NCBI GenBank assembly: GCA_026874595.1
Contig: CM049319.1
Location: forward strand, 62,750,917-62,814,916
DNA length: 64,000 nucleotides
From: Sipunculus nudus
Lineage: Eukaryota; Annelida; Sipuncula; Golfingiida; Sipunculidae
Direction: 5' to 3'
Part shown: one piece after another, positions 46,295 to 59,700 of the stretch
Position numbering within the stretch: the stretch's first letter is position 1
Layout of the letters: every line of letters begins with the position of its first letter
Made by a program: the position numbers and the translations under genes
Notes under the pieces: model-generated
Told to the model about the DNA's origin: nothing
Databases searched by the model: none
Seen by the model: only the letters and a program-made list of their open reading frames with translations

Positions 46295-46664
46295 TATTTT
46301 CATTAAATTAGAAAAGGAAAATTAGTCATAAGAAGGAACTGTTCTGTCAGAAAAAAAAATCTTCATAAGAAAGTGATAAAGAAATAAAAATGTATAATGA
46401 AGATCAGAAAATGATATTCCAGCCCCTTGTATACATTCACTAAGTGAACAGTTAACATAAAATATGATCTTGGCTTCCATACACCAATAGTCCTCAAAAG
46501 AGCCTTGTTCACAGGTAAATACTTTGCACAAAGTATATATATTGAATACATACAAAGTATCTAATTTACATACATACAGAGTATATATTTTCATTAAATT
46601 AGAAAAGGAAAATTAGTCATAAGAAGGAACTGTTCTGTCAGAAAAAAAAATCTTCATAAGAAAG
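46295..46664 (+). repeat. Direct repeats R1 (46295-46373) and R2 (46585-46664)
   Basis: The 79-bp blocks are nearly identical (CATTAAATTAGAAAAGG ... TCATAAGAAGGAACTGTTCT ... CATAAGAAAG), 291 bp apart, and flank block D1. Confidence 0.85.
46374..46590 (+). repeat. Block D, copy 1
   Basis: About 217 bp, nearly identical to 47438-47655 (GTATAATGAAGATCAGAAAA ... CAGAGTATATATTTT). Very high identity implies a recent duplication or an assembly artefact. Confidence 0.88.
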
Positions 46665-46899
46665 CACCATTCTGAAGGAAAATTTTTCTTTATAAATAAG
46701 AACTATTAAATTTTTTTTCAAAATCTTCTTTGCAATTATGAGGAGACCACTTTGCAAGAAAACAGTCACCCAAAACTGGTGCTCTTTTAAGTGAAAATTA
46801 TTCTAAACTGCAATATGCCATTCTAATAAGGAAGGCAACCCTCATCTGGAATCTCCTGTCTGAAGCAAGGCATCTATTTTATACAGCACTTTTTTGCTG

Positions 46900-47425
46900 G
46901 AAGTTAAACTTAAGTATGTTCTTAGTTAGCTGAAAGTATAACTTCAGCATGAACTTTGTTTGCTGGAAGTATAACTTCAACATGATCTTTGATTGCTGGA
47001 AGTATTACTTAAGAATGATCTAAGTTAACTGGAAATATAACTTCAGCATGATCTTTGTTTGCTCAAAGTATAATTTCAGCATGATCTTTGTTTGCTCAAA
47101 GTATAACTTCAGCATGATCTTTGATTGCTGGAAGTATAACTTAAGCATGATCTAAGTTAGCTGGAAATATAACATGAGCATGATCTTTGTTTGCTCCAAG
47201 TATAATTTCAGCATGATCTTTGATTGCTGGAAGTATTACTTAAGCATGACCTAAGTTAGCTGGAAGTATAACATGAGCATGATCTTTGTTTGCTCCAAGT
47301 ATAATTTCAGCATGATCTTTGATTGCTGGAAGTATACCATCAGCATGATCTTTGATTGCTTGAAGAGTAACTTCAGCTTGACCTTTGATTGCTGGAGTAT
47401 AACTTCCGCATGATCTTTCTTTGGT
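46900..47425 (+). repeat. 33-bp minisatellite, about 16 copies
   Basis: Unit like AGCATGATCTTTGATTGCTGG followed by AAGTATAACTTC. The period is a multiple of 3, so the minus strand stays open for 64 codons with an 11-residue repeat (AIKDHAxxILP). No other sign of coding. Confidence 0.88.
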
Positions 47426-47437
47426 CAACAAACCAAG

Positions 47438-47655
47438 TGATAAAGAATTAAAAATGTATAATGAAGATCAGAAAATGATATTCCAGCCCCTTGTATACAT
47501 TCACTAAGTGAACAGTTAACATAAAATATGATCTTGGCTTCCATACACCAATAGTCCTCAAAAGAGCCTTGTTCACAGGTAAATACTTTGCACAAAGTAT
47601 ATATATTGAATACATACAAAGTATCTAATTTACATACATACAGAGTATATATTTT
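47438..47655 (+). repeat. Block D, copy 2
   Basis: Second copy of 46374-46590, on the far side of the 33-bp minisatellite. Confidence 0.88.
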
Positions 47656-50266
47656 TTAAATATACACAAAGTAATAAATACATTATCCACATGTATATAT
47701 ATATTTATCCTTGGTATATGGTTAATAAATATATAAATACCATTTGAAGATGATACAAAGCTGACATTACTTTGCATTGTGCTGATGTTCATTTGGAAGG
47801 TGCATACATGTATAAAATTTGGGCATGTCAGGTTAAATTTCTCCTCAAGATTCATACAATGCAGCCTTATATAAATATAATTCACAGAACAAAAGTTCCC
47901 TTTCGGGTTGTGTATGACATTACTAACACTAGGTACAGAAGTAACAACAATATGTCTCTGCTGATGAAGTTCCTGTACCAATGTGGTTAAAAAGTGAGAC
48001 TTTTATACATACAAGCATAAATTAGCATGTATTGTATAATTTGAGATTCATTTAGGAAATAGCAGATTATACATGAATATGTATGCCCTAGGCAAATATG
48101 TTGTATTTGCATACATTATACCCTAATGACCCTGCCAACACGTAACTAGCTCCACAACTTTGTTAGATGTTATGCAATGAATATTCATCAACCTAATTGC
48201 TTTAAATACTAAAAATTAATAATATTTTTCCCTTGTAAATACTTTCATGAAATATAAACTTTTTGATGGAAATAATAAAGCCAAACATCTCAAATTACCT
48301 ATTTACTAACATGATCAAAACAGCACCACATGACCATTTGCTTTATTCTGATTAGCAACTTGATATTATTTAAAATAGATATATGGAATTTGTGTGCATA
48401 TATTATGGTGTTAACACTCTGACTTAGGAACTGAAAGAATAAAACCATCCTAATTTGCTTATAATGGCTTTTCATCATTAATATGCAGCAGCTCTTTCAG
48501 TACATAAATATGTCTGCATAATTAATTAAGTGGCCTCTGTAAGGAATATATTGTTAATGAAGTAAAAGTATGAATATATAAGAACTTAAATTATTTGACC
48601 TTTTCCCCTTATTTTATTCTTGTATATATGAAAAAAATTGTTAAAAAATAGTGCACTGGCTATATCTTATCATCAGATTGAATTGTATACATCTGAGATA
48701 ACTGACTATATACAAAAGTCCACTATGAAGTCTTATTCTTGGTCCTATGCAAGACTAGGGTTATCAACGCAATGAGAGAGGGTGTCACATGTTTGAAATT
48801 TGGAGCTGTTATTGGTCTGATTACAATCCTTTGTGCCACCCGGGTGGTTGAACTCAGAGAACCTTGCTATAAAAAGCAGGAGTTAAAACAAAATCAGGGA
48901 GATTAGAGAGATTAGGGATAACTGCAGTGTATCTGCTGCGTGTGGAGTGTACACCGATGATGGAATGCTTAATTATCTTTAGAAAAGGTAAAGAAGTATA
49001 TATATAGCACAAAATAAGATAACAGCTGCCATGTCATGGTTGAGAATGGCCTTTAAATTTGGTGGTGCTGCAACACTATTGCCACCAAGTGGTAGAGAGC
49101 AGTACTAAAATGAATACAGAAGGATGTAAGCTGATTGAGATTGGTATTATCTGACACTGATATATTCAGGACTCCTGCACTAGCAGTACTTTAAATGTGG
49201 CATTAACATTTTTTTGTAAATATACATCAAAATCCTGACATTCCTGGAGAAGTTCATCTATATTTGTGTTACACTGGATCAGAAAACAATTAAAAGTACT
49301 CATAAATGATTGAACACTGTTGCTCTTTAAATTGTTTTCTGACCCTGTGGAATACAAATTAATTTGGATGAATGAATAAGTACTCATGAATAACTGAACA
49401 CTCCTGCTGTTAATATTTAATTAAATTTGATAATGTAGCTAACCTAGATAACTGTATCTTCATTATTAACCAACACTAAACGAGATAAATGATCGAAACT
49501 AAAGATACATTTAATGTAAATTAACATTTTAATAAGGACCAAGTCCAGCAGTTTGGTGTTCAAATATATTAGGGATGTAGTATATAGGCTGAACACATGC
49601 ATATACCATGCAAACAGAATGGCCCTTAGTGCACTGTTCAATAAATAAAGAACAAAACAGTTCACAAACAAAATACCAGTATCAACTCAACAACACATTT
49701 CAGATTACTGCCACTAGTTATAAAACCTGTAACTAGGTGGATGCACTGAGATCACCTTAGCTTGGTCATGCAAGAAATATAGTATTGAAAAATATGCAAA
49801 TTTAAAACTTTACATAGTATATATATAGGAAGACTAGTATGACAAACAGGTTCAATATAATTATTACATAACTGATCCCATTTATCTTGGTAAACAGCCA
49901 AGCAGAAGGTTGTTGTGAATTAAATATGAACACTGTAATACAAACTTAAATAATGTATGACTTCAAAATAAAAGCCATGACCATATAATTTCCTAAAAGT
50001 AATTTAGAGCAAGGCAGCACGATTGAACTCTTCATACAATAGTTACATCAATCAAATATGAATCTACTAGATGTCATCACAAGAGGCAGCTCCAAGTGAT
50101 GCTAGATATAAGTACTTGTATGTTGCCAAATAGTTGTGGACAGCTTTTTCAGTCTCTGTTATAAAATTATGACTGGGCTAGCTCATGGGAGCACAACCAG
50201 GTAACACAACTGTTCATGATTTGCCTATATGTATTACATTTAACATTTAATAACCTAAACAACCTA
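47656..50266. other. Intergenic / 3' UTR side of the SLC6 gene
   Basis: No gene recognised. 48835-48875 contains, inverted, the GCAAGGTTCTCTGAGT repeat end seen at 18185. Part of this interval is probably the 3' UTR of the minus-strand transporter. Confidence 0.4.
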
Positions 50267-50716
50267 TCATATCTCCATTTCTGCCTTTGGTGCCATTTTG
50301 GGTGATGAATGGTGTTTTAAAATGACAACGCTACTGCCAGCATCTCCATTCACAACCTCTTGTGGGTGTTTCAGAGTTTCTGATTGGTCATTTCCTTTGT
50401 TGGAAGCCTCTGATTGGCTGCCAGTTGGTGGAAAATCTGTTGAAGTTTCTGATTGGTTGTAACCAATGACAACATCTGTTGAAGGTTCTGATTGGTCCAT
50501 ACCAGCTGGCATCAGCTGGACTGATGTGAAATTACTATGCACCAGTTTAAACACATTTTTGCAGTCATCCAGCTTTGATCCACCACCAAGGGGCATCATT
50601 TCTGTACCAGGATCATTGTCTTCTTCTTGTAATGTGGGGTCATATCGTGGCCCTGTCCTGTTTACCAGAAGGGTGGGTCCCCAGTCCTCCTTTGGCTGAG
50701 ACAAGTCTCTCATCAA
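50267..50716 (-). CDS. SLC6 exon 14: cytosolic C-terminus
   Basis: 149 codons plus TGA (50269-50267); acceptor CCCTTTCAG. Starts [14 protein letters not shown], the GlyT-type C-terminal motif. A tail follows with four QSE(P/T/A) repeats; the codon-aligned DNA word CCAATCA recurs at plus-strand TGATTGG positions 50381, 50411, 50450 and 50489, spaced 30, 39 and 39 bp. Confidence 0.95.
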   Translation of the reverse strand: MMRDLSQPKEDWGPTLLVNRTGPRYDPTLQEEDNDPGTEMMPLGGGSKLDDCKNVFKLVHSNFTSVQLMPAGMDQSEPSTDVVIGYNQSETSTDFPPTGSQSEASNKGNDQSETLKHPQEVVNGDAGSSVVILKHHSSPKMAPKAEMEI

Positions 50717-53700
50717 CTGAAAGGGAAATGTGAAAATAAATTTTTTACAGTACTCATTCATTTATAACTCAGGTTGAGATGGCCAAGTTATTATCAAATA
50801 TCATCAACATAGTAATAAACATCCAGAGAAAAGTTATCATCCATGATTGGTATGAGATAATGGTTTACTTGTATTTTTATCTTTTCTGAGCGATTATCAT
50901 TTTAGTTCTCTAATTCATCTGTCAATATATCAGAACATCATATATCTCATGTAGAGTGAAACATACCGCATCTATAAACTACTTACGAAACAAACTCCCA
51001 AATGTATAGTGAACAGAATAGGGATTACAATGGTGTCCTCCACCAATACAGACTATTAAACAGCAATATCTAAGCCATAGAGAGTGCTTAGCATTAGTTA
51101 TTATAACTAGTTGTACAATCCATGTAAAATAAGTAAAGTTTACAAATTTACAAGGCAGTTAACTGGTAATGGATACTTTATAACTATTATATATATATAT
51201 TTTACATTGTATATTAATGATAAATATGGGCCTGGCATGAATAAAGATTGTTTGACCGCACAATACTTACTGAGTAACCACCCTTCTTGCAGAAGTAGTA
51301 TAGGAAATACAAGGGGATCAAACAGATTGGAAACATCCCGATGAGCCAACTAAGACTGACGGCGAAGTCGGGGTAAACGTAACCCTTCAGCTCAGGGGGA
51401 GCATAATATACACAGTTAAAGATGATGGTTACCTGTAAAATATAACGATTGAAAGAATTAATAAAATACAGTTATATTACATAAAAATTCCAGTTATATA
51501 AAATAAATAAATACAGTAAAGTCTCACTTATCTGAACCTCAGTTATCCGCCAATTTAGTTTCAGAATCTACACACAAGATACAGTCTCTTGGACAAGATA
51601 CTGAATGTATTTAATTGAATGTGTGCTATTCACATTAATCAAATGAGGTTACAGTACACCCTCCTTTACCCGAACAACTGTCCTAATTTCTGTTTATCTG
51701 ATAATGAGAAGCAAAAAATTCTTTGTTTTATTTCACTGATATCTAATGACTCTTCCTGTTAAATAACAGAAATTCCATATCCTATTAAATTCATCAGCTA
51801 CAAAGCAGCATTTTTATTAATTCCATGCTTCTGTAATACATTCCTTTATGGAATGCGAGAAGAGAAATGGACTTAACTTACAAAAATAATGACTGGTGAT
51901 AAGAAGACCCAGCATAATTTCCAGTAGATTCCTGGCTGTCTTCCAAGCATCATGGAGATATCCTCAGAAAAATTGTCAAATCCTGTAAAAAGAAGGAGTT
52001 AAAAAAATCTGTATTTAATACAAGTCAGAGTCTTGGTATGAGTGCCAGGATGACCTCACTCTGCAAAGAGCAACTTTAATGTTACAAAATGTACAGAGAG
52101 TAGAATGCAGAGCATGTTTGCCAAGACCAGTATTGACCGCTGTAATAAAGAAATTTAAAAATATATATCCACTTGATCTTATGAATATTTGATAGAGAAT
52201 GGATATGCAAAGTATGGGAGTTAGTAAGACATTTTATTCATCAAAATTTACAAACCAACAAACATATATTAAAAGCAAATTTGCCTTGGCAAAGATACCT
52301 GTGTTATCAATTGCAGAAACATAACTTTGGGAGGAAGAAAATATTTTTGATTTGTCATGATGATGATGATGAAGAACAAAATGATTTTTGAAGGAGAGTT
52401 TATCAGCAGAAAATCTGAAGAGATATTTTCTAAAACAAAAGCGAATTTGCCTTATTCCATTTTCTTGAAATAATATTGATATAGTGCATTCTTGAACTAA
52501 TACTGTATTGACAGGACTTTAAGCAACCAGGGGGAATATGCTAGACTGCAGAGTAAAGAAAACGTCTTCTTTTGACAGGTCAGAGAAATTTCTTTGATTT
52601 TCAAGGAAAGTTTGAACTTACCATAGACCCAATTTAAGGCCACCAGCTCCACAAATCCAACCACCAAGAGAGGGAATCCACTGACGCTGTAGTCAACAAC
52701 ATTCAGCAAGTATATACCACCCTACGAATAAATAAAGCATTACAATTATTGAATTTTGCCATGTACAACTGTGTGGTGTGCCAAATAACTGATGTTTGCT
52801 TGTTTTCTTTCATAATCAATTAAATCAATTTCATTTTTGCATAATGGATCATAAACAATGATGTTTGTACATCCAAGAAGTCATATTATCCCAATAAAAA
52901 ATTCTTATTCATTCAAAGACCTGTATTGAAAAGACGGGGCAAAAGTAAAACATTACAGTATGTAGGCCTAATCATTTATTTAAATTAATTTTTGTGGAAA
53001 ATACCAAACAAATATGAACTTTCAATAAAACCCACAGTACAAATCTAGAAACATTTAATAATGACCCTCAAAATGGTAGATTCAAACGCACTCATTTTGA
53101 CAGAACAGCTTGTAAACATACAATGCATATTTGAATGTAGCACATGATTGTCTTAGAAGAGTAATAAATGGTCATACCTTGGTAACCATTGGCAACCCAA
53201 GTAAGAAGGTAACAACACACACAGCTGAACGGAATGCTATGGATTTTTTCTTCTCTCTCAGGTAAACAGAAAACTCATCTGTAAACGCACTCAATACACA
53301 CTCCACGATGGAAAACTGGAATAAAAATATAACTACTCATACAAACTGGCCTTGATGATTTATTAGTGATTGTCTTGAATAATCGTGATCACAAGAAAAC
53401 ATTTATGTCAGTTGACTTCCATATAACTACTGAAATGTTTTCGTAATGGTTTTCTTTACTACTTAATAAATTCTGCAATATCATTATTTCATAAGTTAAT
53501 TTAATCAACATATTGTAATTCAAACCTTATTGTCTAAGCATTTTTATGTTTGCAAATGTTTTTTTTCCTGTTCTGTTATTTTAGGACTATTCCATATGAA
53601 CATGCATACCTGAGAACCAAACCCCAGTGTTGCCATCATAATAAAGAACAAAATGGCCCAGAGGTGGGACACCGGCATCCGTGCTATGGCCTCAGGATAT

Positions 53701-56700
53701 ACAACAAAGGCAAGCCCAGGTCCTGTAAAATAAAGTACTAACATTCAAAGTTTCTAACTAACATTCAAATATAAATAACATTCCATATATAAAATTCATT
53801 ATCAAATTTTTGTTATAATGCCAACACAGAAAACAAAACAGGCAAACATACTTGGTAAATTTTTTTAGATTTCTTAGAATTATTACTTCCAGTGCAAACT
53901 CCTATATTATAGTGCCTTACCTGAATTCAATGAAGTGGAGTTCCCTAGCTACTGAGGGTATTACAGTTTGTGTAAATGGTCCACAAAACAATTGTTAGGA
54001 TCAGGAAAGAGATAATAGCTTAATATTTGTGTAAAGATCCTGAGTTTGTTACTAATATAACTGAATAAAATATAAAAATTACTGATATCAAAATCTACTG
54101 GTACCTTTTCAAATATCAACAAATGAAATTTTTCCTCTAAATAATATTTTTAATAAAACAGTTAATGATGATCCAACTGCCTGTTGACTACCTCCTAATA
54201 TGATTACTAATTAAGCCTTGTGATAGGTAAATTACACACGGTAACTGAAACTTTGAGATTTATTTTTACTGACCTCCCTCAGCCACTTCTGACACGCTCA
54301 CTCCCTTCTCCATAGCCATGAATCCCAAAACCGAGAAAATGACAAAGCCTGCATACAGCGACGTACAACAGTTGATGATAGACACAATCAATGCATCCCT
54401 GTAATCAGAATACAGATTATCAGTAACAGGGGTCATTCCATATAACATAATACAGTGATGACAATTAGTGAAAGGACCATTCCATAACTTGAAGCTTTGT
54501 GAATTACTGACTTCAATAATCTGTATCTGCGTTGCTGAACATTCTTGGTGGCACTTACCGGTACACTGATACCAAACATAACCACTTATGTATTAAATTT
54601 TTTGACAAATATTAAGTAGTTTGTTTATTTAAAAAAATATTTTTAATTTAAACACTGATTTATCATATTATTCTCTTTGCCTATTCACTTAACCATACCA
54701 ATATAATGTCAATAAGATAAGGTAAAATTTCATATTAATATATATATAACAATTAGAACATTAGGCAGGTGCACTTGATCAGCATTTCTATGGTTAATTT
54801 TCATATTTAATTTTTATGAAAATCATTAACACCTATATGATTCAAAGCACAGAACTTTTAACTTTCAGACTATATGATATCAATAAATGTTATCTTGACA
54901 CTAATGCAAGGAACGTACTTGTAACAGTTGTTGCTGAACTTGTTGTAACTTGACATTGCAATCAGACCACCATGACAAGCACTCAACGAGAAGAAAATTT
55001 GTGTGGCGGCATCAGCCCACACTCGGGCTTTGCTAAGCTTTGAAAAGTCCGGCTTCAAGTAGTACGCAATTCCTTGACTAGCACCCGGCAAGGTAACCCC
55101 ACGGATCAGCATGATGGTCAGCACAAGGTATGGAAAGATGGCAGTGAAGTAAACCACCTAAAAATAAAGAGCATTTCATTATCAGAACAAGAGTAAATTT
55201 TGAAAAAATTTAAGAACTTAGGTAAAATAGGAATATAACACCAATGGAAAATACTTATTTTGGCAATTTCAGTGTGATTGTACTTTGCCAATATTCAAGG
55301 ATATTTTTTCAAAATCTATATATATTTTTGATAAATAGAACACCTCCTGGGTGACTGATGAAATATTTAGCCCTTGGTTAATGATATTCAACTGCACGTG
55401 TTGTAATAGCATACTGTGGTTGCCCTCTTCGTGAGGGTTCAAAATTCACAATATTCATGAGAAATTATGGTTAAAATTAGACTAAAAAACTTTCTATTCT
55501 ACACTAAAATTATCTCCCTTGAAATGGAACTAAGAAAAGTTTTCATAGCAAATAAAAGTTGGACATGAGGGGATGAAATTGACTATAATACCACTTGTCT
55601 GTGTAAATTCTTACTGCTGATTATATTAACTAATCTTTAATGCTTGTATGTTTTTGTGTAAAAAATGTGACAAAACATAATTAATATATACAAAATATGC
55701 CTAAATGGAAAGAATAATTACTGAATAAATATTTCTTGATTTTAGGAGTTACAGCTGGTGATGAAAGGGATAATTAAGTTGGTGCTGCCACCTATAAGTA
55801 ATGTGTGGCAGTTACACATTTTTTGTATAATGTATGGTACAGCCATTCAGTTAGAGACACGAGAGGTTGGAAGATCTACATTAAACAAGGCTAAAAAGTT
55901 GTGATTTCTGACTTATTTCAGTTAGGATATAAAAATATTATTTCAAAAAAAAATTTTCATACCTTTCCCAGGGACTGTATTCCTCGAATTAGTGCAAAAA
56001 GGACGATACCCCACGCCAGGAAGAGGCAAAGAGCTAGCTTCCAGTTGACTCCTCCTAAGTCATGGATTCCTGATGACTTGGTCAAAATGTAGTTGCTGAA
56101 ATAAATAAATTTACTTTCAGACTCAAATATAGCTAATGGTTTACCTAAAAACCTCAATTAGTGAAACTCAATTAGTAACAAAACTGTGATCTTTCTTTGT
56201 CCTATTTCCATATGTTAATATATTTTCTCTTAAACACCCACTTATTATTATTTAAAGCATATACTTTACCCTAACAAAGAAATAACAAGTTTTATCATTT
56301 TCCAATTATGTCAAATGTATATTTAATATTTATTTGCTTGCTTGCATCCTTAAATGGATCTCTGTTATATTTTAATTTATCTTGATGAAGAGGTAAAGCT
56401 ACCATTCCAAAATGTTTTTTAATATACAATATTATTTATGATGTATTCATTTAGGATTACAGGTACTTGTATCAATGATTAAAAGGACTCATTTGAACTG
56501 AAATATTCTTGGTAACATTCAGGACTGAAAGTACATTCTTCCTCAATTAAACAACTAGTTCTGGATTAAATGTAAGTACACATTCATCATTATAATATCT
56601 CATCCTATATTATAATAACTCATTCAAAATAACACATACTCATCAAGGAATTAAGTACTCATTTTATATTATTACAACTTATTCTGAATTTTACAAAGCT

Positions 56701-59700
56701 AAATCATAATTATAAGTGCTCATTCATTCTTTTCGGTACTCACTAATAAAATTCTTCTGTGGGGGTCATGCGTGACCCATTAACAGCTTTGTTCGTACCG
56801 TTCACTATGGTTGCCACGGTAGCAGTTACATTTTCCCTTACAAAGTCGTAACTGGCAGCTAATGTGCTGTTAATGACAGTTCCATTAATAGTTGAATTCC
56901 CTTCATCAGTACTGTACTCTGGCAGAATACAGTCTGCTGTATTCCACCAATTATCACACGTCTTCCATGGCAACTCGCTGCCGATGGCTTTCAGCGTTTC
57001 AATGAGAAACAGGAGTACATGGGATATCACCACGTTGTAGTAAACCCCAATGAGCCATGAGACTGACACCATGGCGTAACCAAGCCCTGCAATACAATAA
57101 CAAACAGATATAAGATTAATAACACAATTAGTATATATAATTACAGAATTACTTAACATTTATAATTACTATAAATTTCAGGGAATAATTTACTTGAAGA
57201 AACTTAATTATCAATCACAGCTAATAAGTTTAGCAAAATGATTAGCAGTTTATTACTTTGTTTATTAGCGGTGTCAACTTCAGCTTTCATTGAGCTTTTA
57301 AATGTTATTAATGGCTATCCAGATTTGAAGAAAATTAAATTTATGGATATAAGTGTGTAAACCATATCAAAGCAAAAATTTAATTTGAAAATTTAAACAA
57401 TTTTTATTATAATAGCAAACTAGTAGTTATATAGTAATATGATATTGGGGTAGGAGGCAAGGACAAGGTGTACACTACATGAACCAATGCTGATATATGT
57501 TTATACAATATCTTATCTTATCATATCTTTTTGCTTTACCTTTAAGGAGAGGGTTGATCCTCCATATGGTGATTGGCCCCAGACTTGCGAACTGTCCAAA
57601 TGCCAACTCCATGTAGAAAAGGGGAAGACCAACAAGGGCCAACATGAAGATGTATGGCACCAAGAATGCCCCTGTAATTTAATGAAAAATTATGTATCAT
57701 CAATCTGTCAATCCCCAAAACCAATATGTCATTAAACAGGAGACTCTACATTACATATTTATCTGATAACCTGATATTACATTATTCATGATTTATATAA
57801 ATATGTCACAAATACAACATATTATATAGTCATTATTTTCATATGGACTGCACAAAAAAACATGTAGTGCCATGTGATTTTATAATTATATCTTAAAAAT
57901 ATATCATTGTCTGTAAAATATTTCAGTTACATTGTTTTGGTGAACATTTTAAAGTGTTCACAACTTTAGAAATCACACCACAGTCAAGTATACTAATAAC
58001 AATATACAACCCCCCTTTCAAGTCTTAGATGGTCACTAAATTAGATGTACAGACATTTTCTATGTATGAAAATTTTTTTTCTCTTACAAATGGTAAGCAT
58101 TAAAAGTGGCTTATATGATCACAGCCATATTCTTAAAGCAATGTAAACCCTCTCCAAAATATGATGTCACTAAACACACAAATCAGCATTATCCACTCAC
58201 CTCCTCCATTTTTATAACAGAGGTACGGGAAACGCCAGACGTTGCCGAGGCCGACGGCGTACCCGATACAAGTGAAGATAAATTCGAGCTTTCCTCCCCA
58301 GCTGGCGCGGCCATCTTCATCGTCCTCTCCGCTCAGGACACTGTCACTTCCTGTTTTCTGCTGTTCAACTGGGCTGTTGTATTCCTGAAATTATGAGAAA
58401 ACAAATATTTGCCATGGCAACAAATTATGTTATATATAGATGTTTTATTCATTGCTATGATTTACCATTTCTGGTTAAACTCTTGTCCTAAGATATGGTT
58501 TCCATAGCAACAAATTATTTTTTTTTACCAAGATACCTCCTTTGTTATTATGGTTACCATTTCCTGTTACCATGTTGACCAGCTATGACAAAATGATACT
58601 AATAATACATGCAACGGATATTATGAACTGGTGTTATGTTTACCAGTATAAAGAGTAGTTATATTTAAACCACCAAGAAATAGAAACATAGTTCTACTTT
58701 TCTTGCTTGTCCATCTACTGGTACAACTTTATTATTTGAAATTTTCTGTGCCTGGCAAACATCAAAGTTCATTTTGGCAACATGGACATTTCCATGGTTT
58801 ACAGAGGAAATGCGATGATAACTAGAGCATCATAGTGACAATTGCTTGCCTGACAACATACTTGTAAATAATTATTTCCTCTCTTGGACTTCCTCAGATC
58901 AAATGAAAAATTCCCATGGATTGGATACTTATATTAATAAACCTTCCTGCCATAATATGGTAATCATGTCATGCATACTGGTCCACATTATTGGCTGGAG
59001 GACTTACAACAGAAATTCCCGCATCGCATGGATGTAAACTTTGTAACCAAAAGTTGTTATTAAAAAAATACTGTACTTCAGTTAAGTAAGAAACAGGAAA
59101 AAGTTGTGTACAAGCTCTGTGGTATGAAGAGGGTGAACCATTTGGTACATGAAATCAATCAGAACTTGTGAAATGCTTAAATGTTTCTCTAATTTAACAG
59201 AAATCTGCAAATACACAAAACTTCTGTTAAATGCTGAATATTTAGAAAATTATATACATTGTCCCATTAATGCTATACGCCTCCATGTTTTTTTCCCTCT
59301 TGCTGCAACATCTTGGGGAAACATTAAAATTTGGAAATAAGATATATATCTGTCTGCATGGAAATTACTAGATTACAGTAATTTAAGCAAACCAGAGATG
59401 GTTTTACCGTCAAAACAATATGGTCTCCTAGAAACAGAGCAACAAGAGATGGTAACAGCCCTTTGTGGTAATTTTTCAAAAGTAATACCAATTTGTGAAA
59501 GTTTACTTCGAGATAAAGACCATTTTCCCTGCATCTTTAAGTTTTTTTTTGGTACACAGAAATTGCCGTGGAGAATATAAAAGAAGTAATAGCATATGTA
59601 TGACATCAAGGCCAGCCTAAGCAGACGCTCATAACTACCAGCTTGCCATAGTAACCGCTGGTTTGAGTGTCTAGACGAAGAAACATTTACATGTCTCGTA

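Noticed and set aside
47240-47431. Minus-strand 11-residue repeat protein (AIKDHA...)
   Set aside because: A 33-bp minisatellite keeps any frame open; only 63 codons, no start context, signal or flanking exon.
58106-58396. 96-codon + ORF over the SLC6 TM1 exon
   Set aside because: Antisense shadow of the real minus-strand exon 58201-58384.
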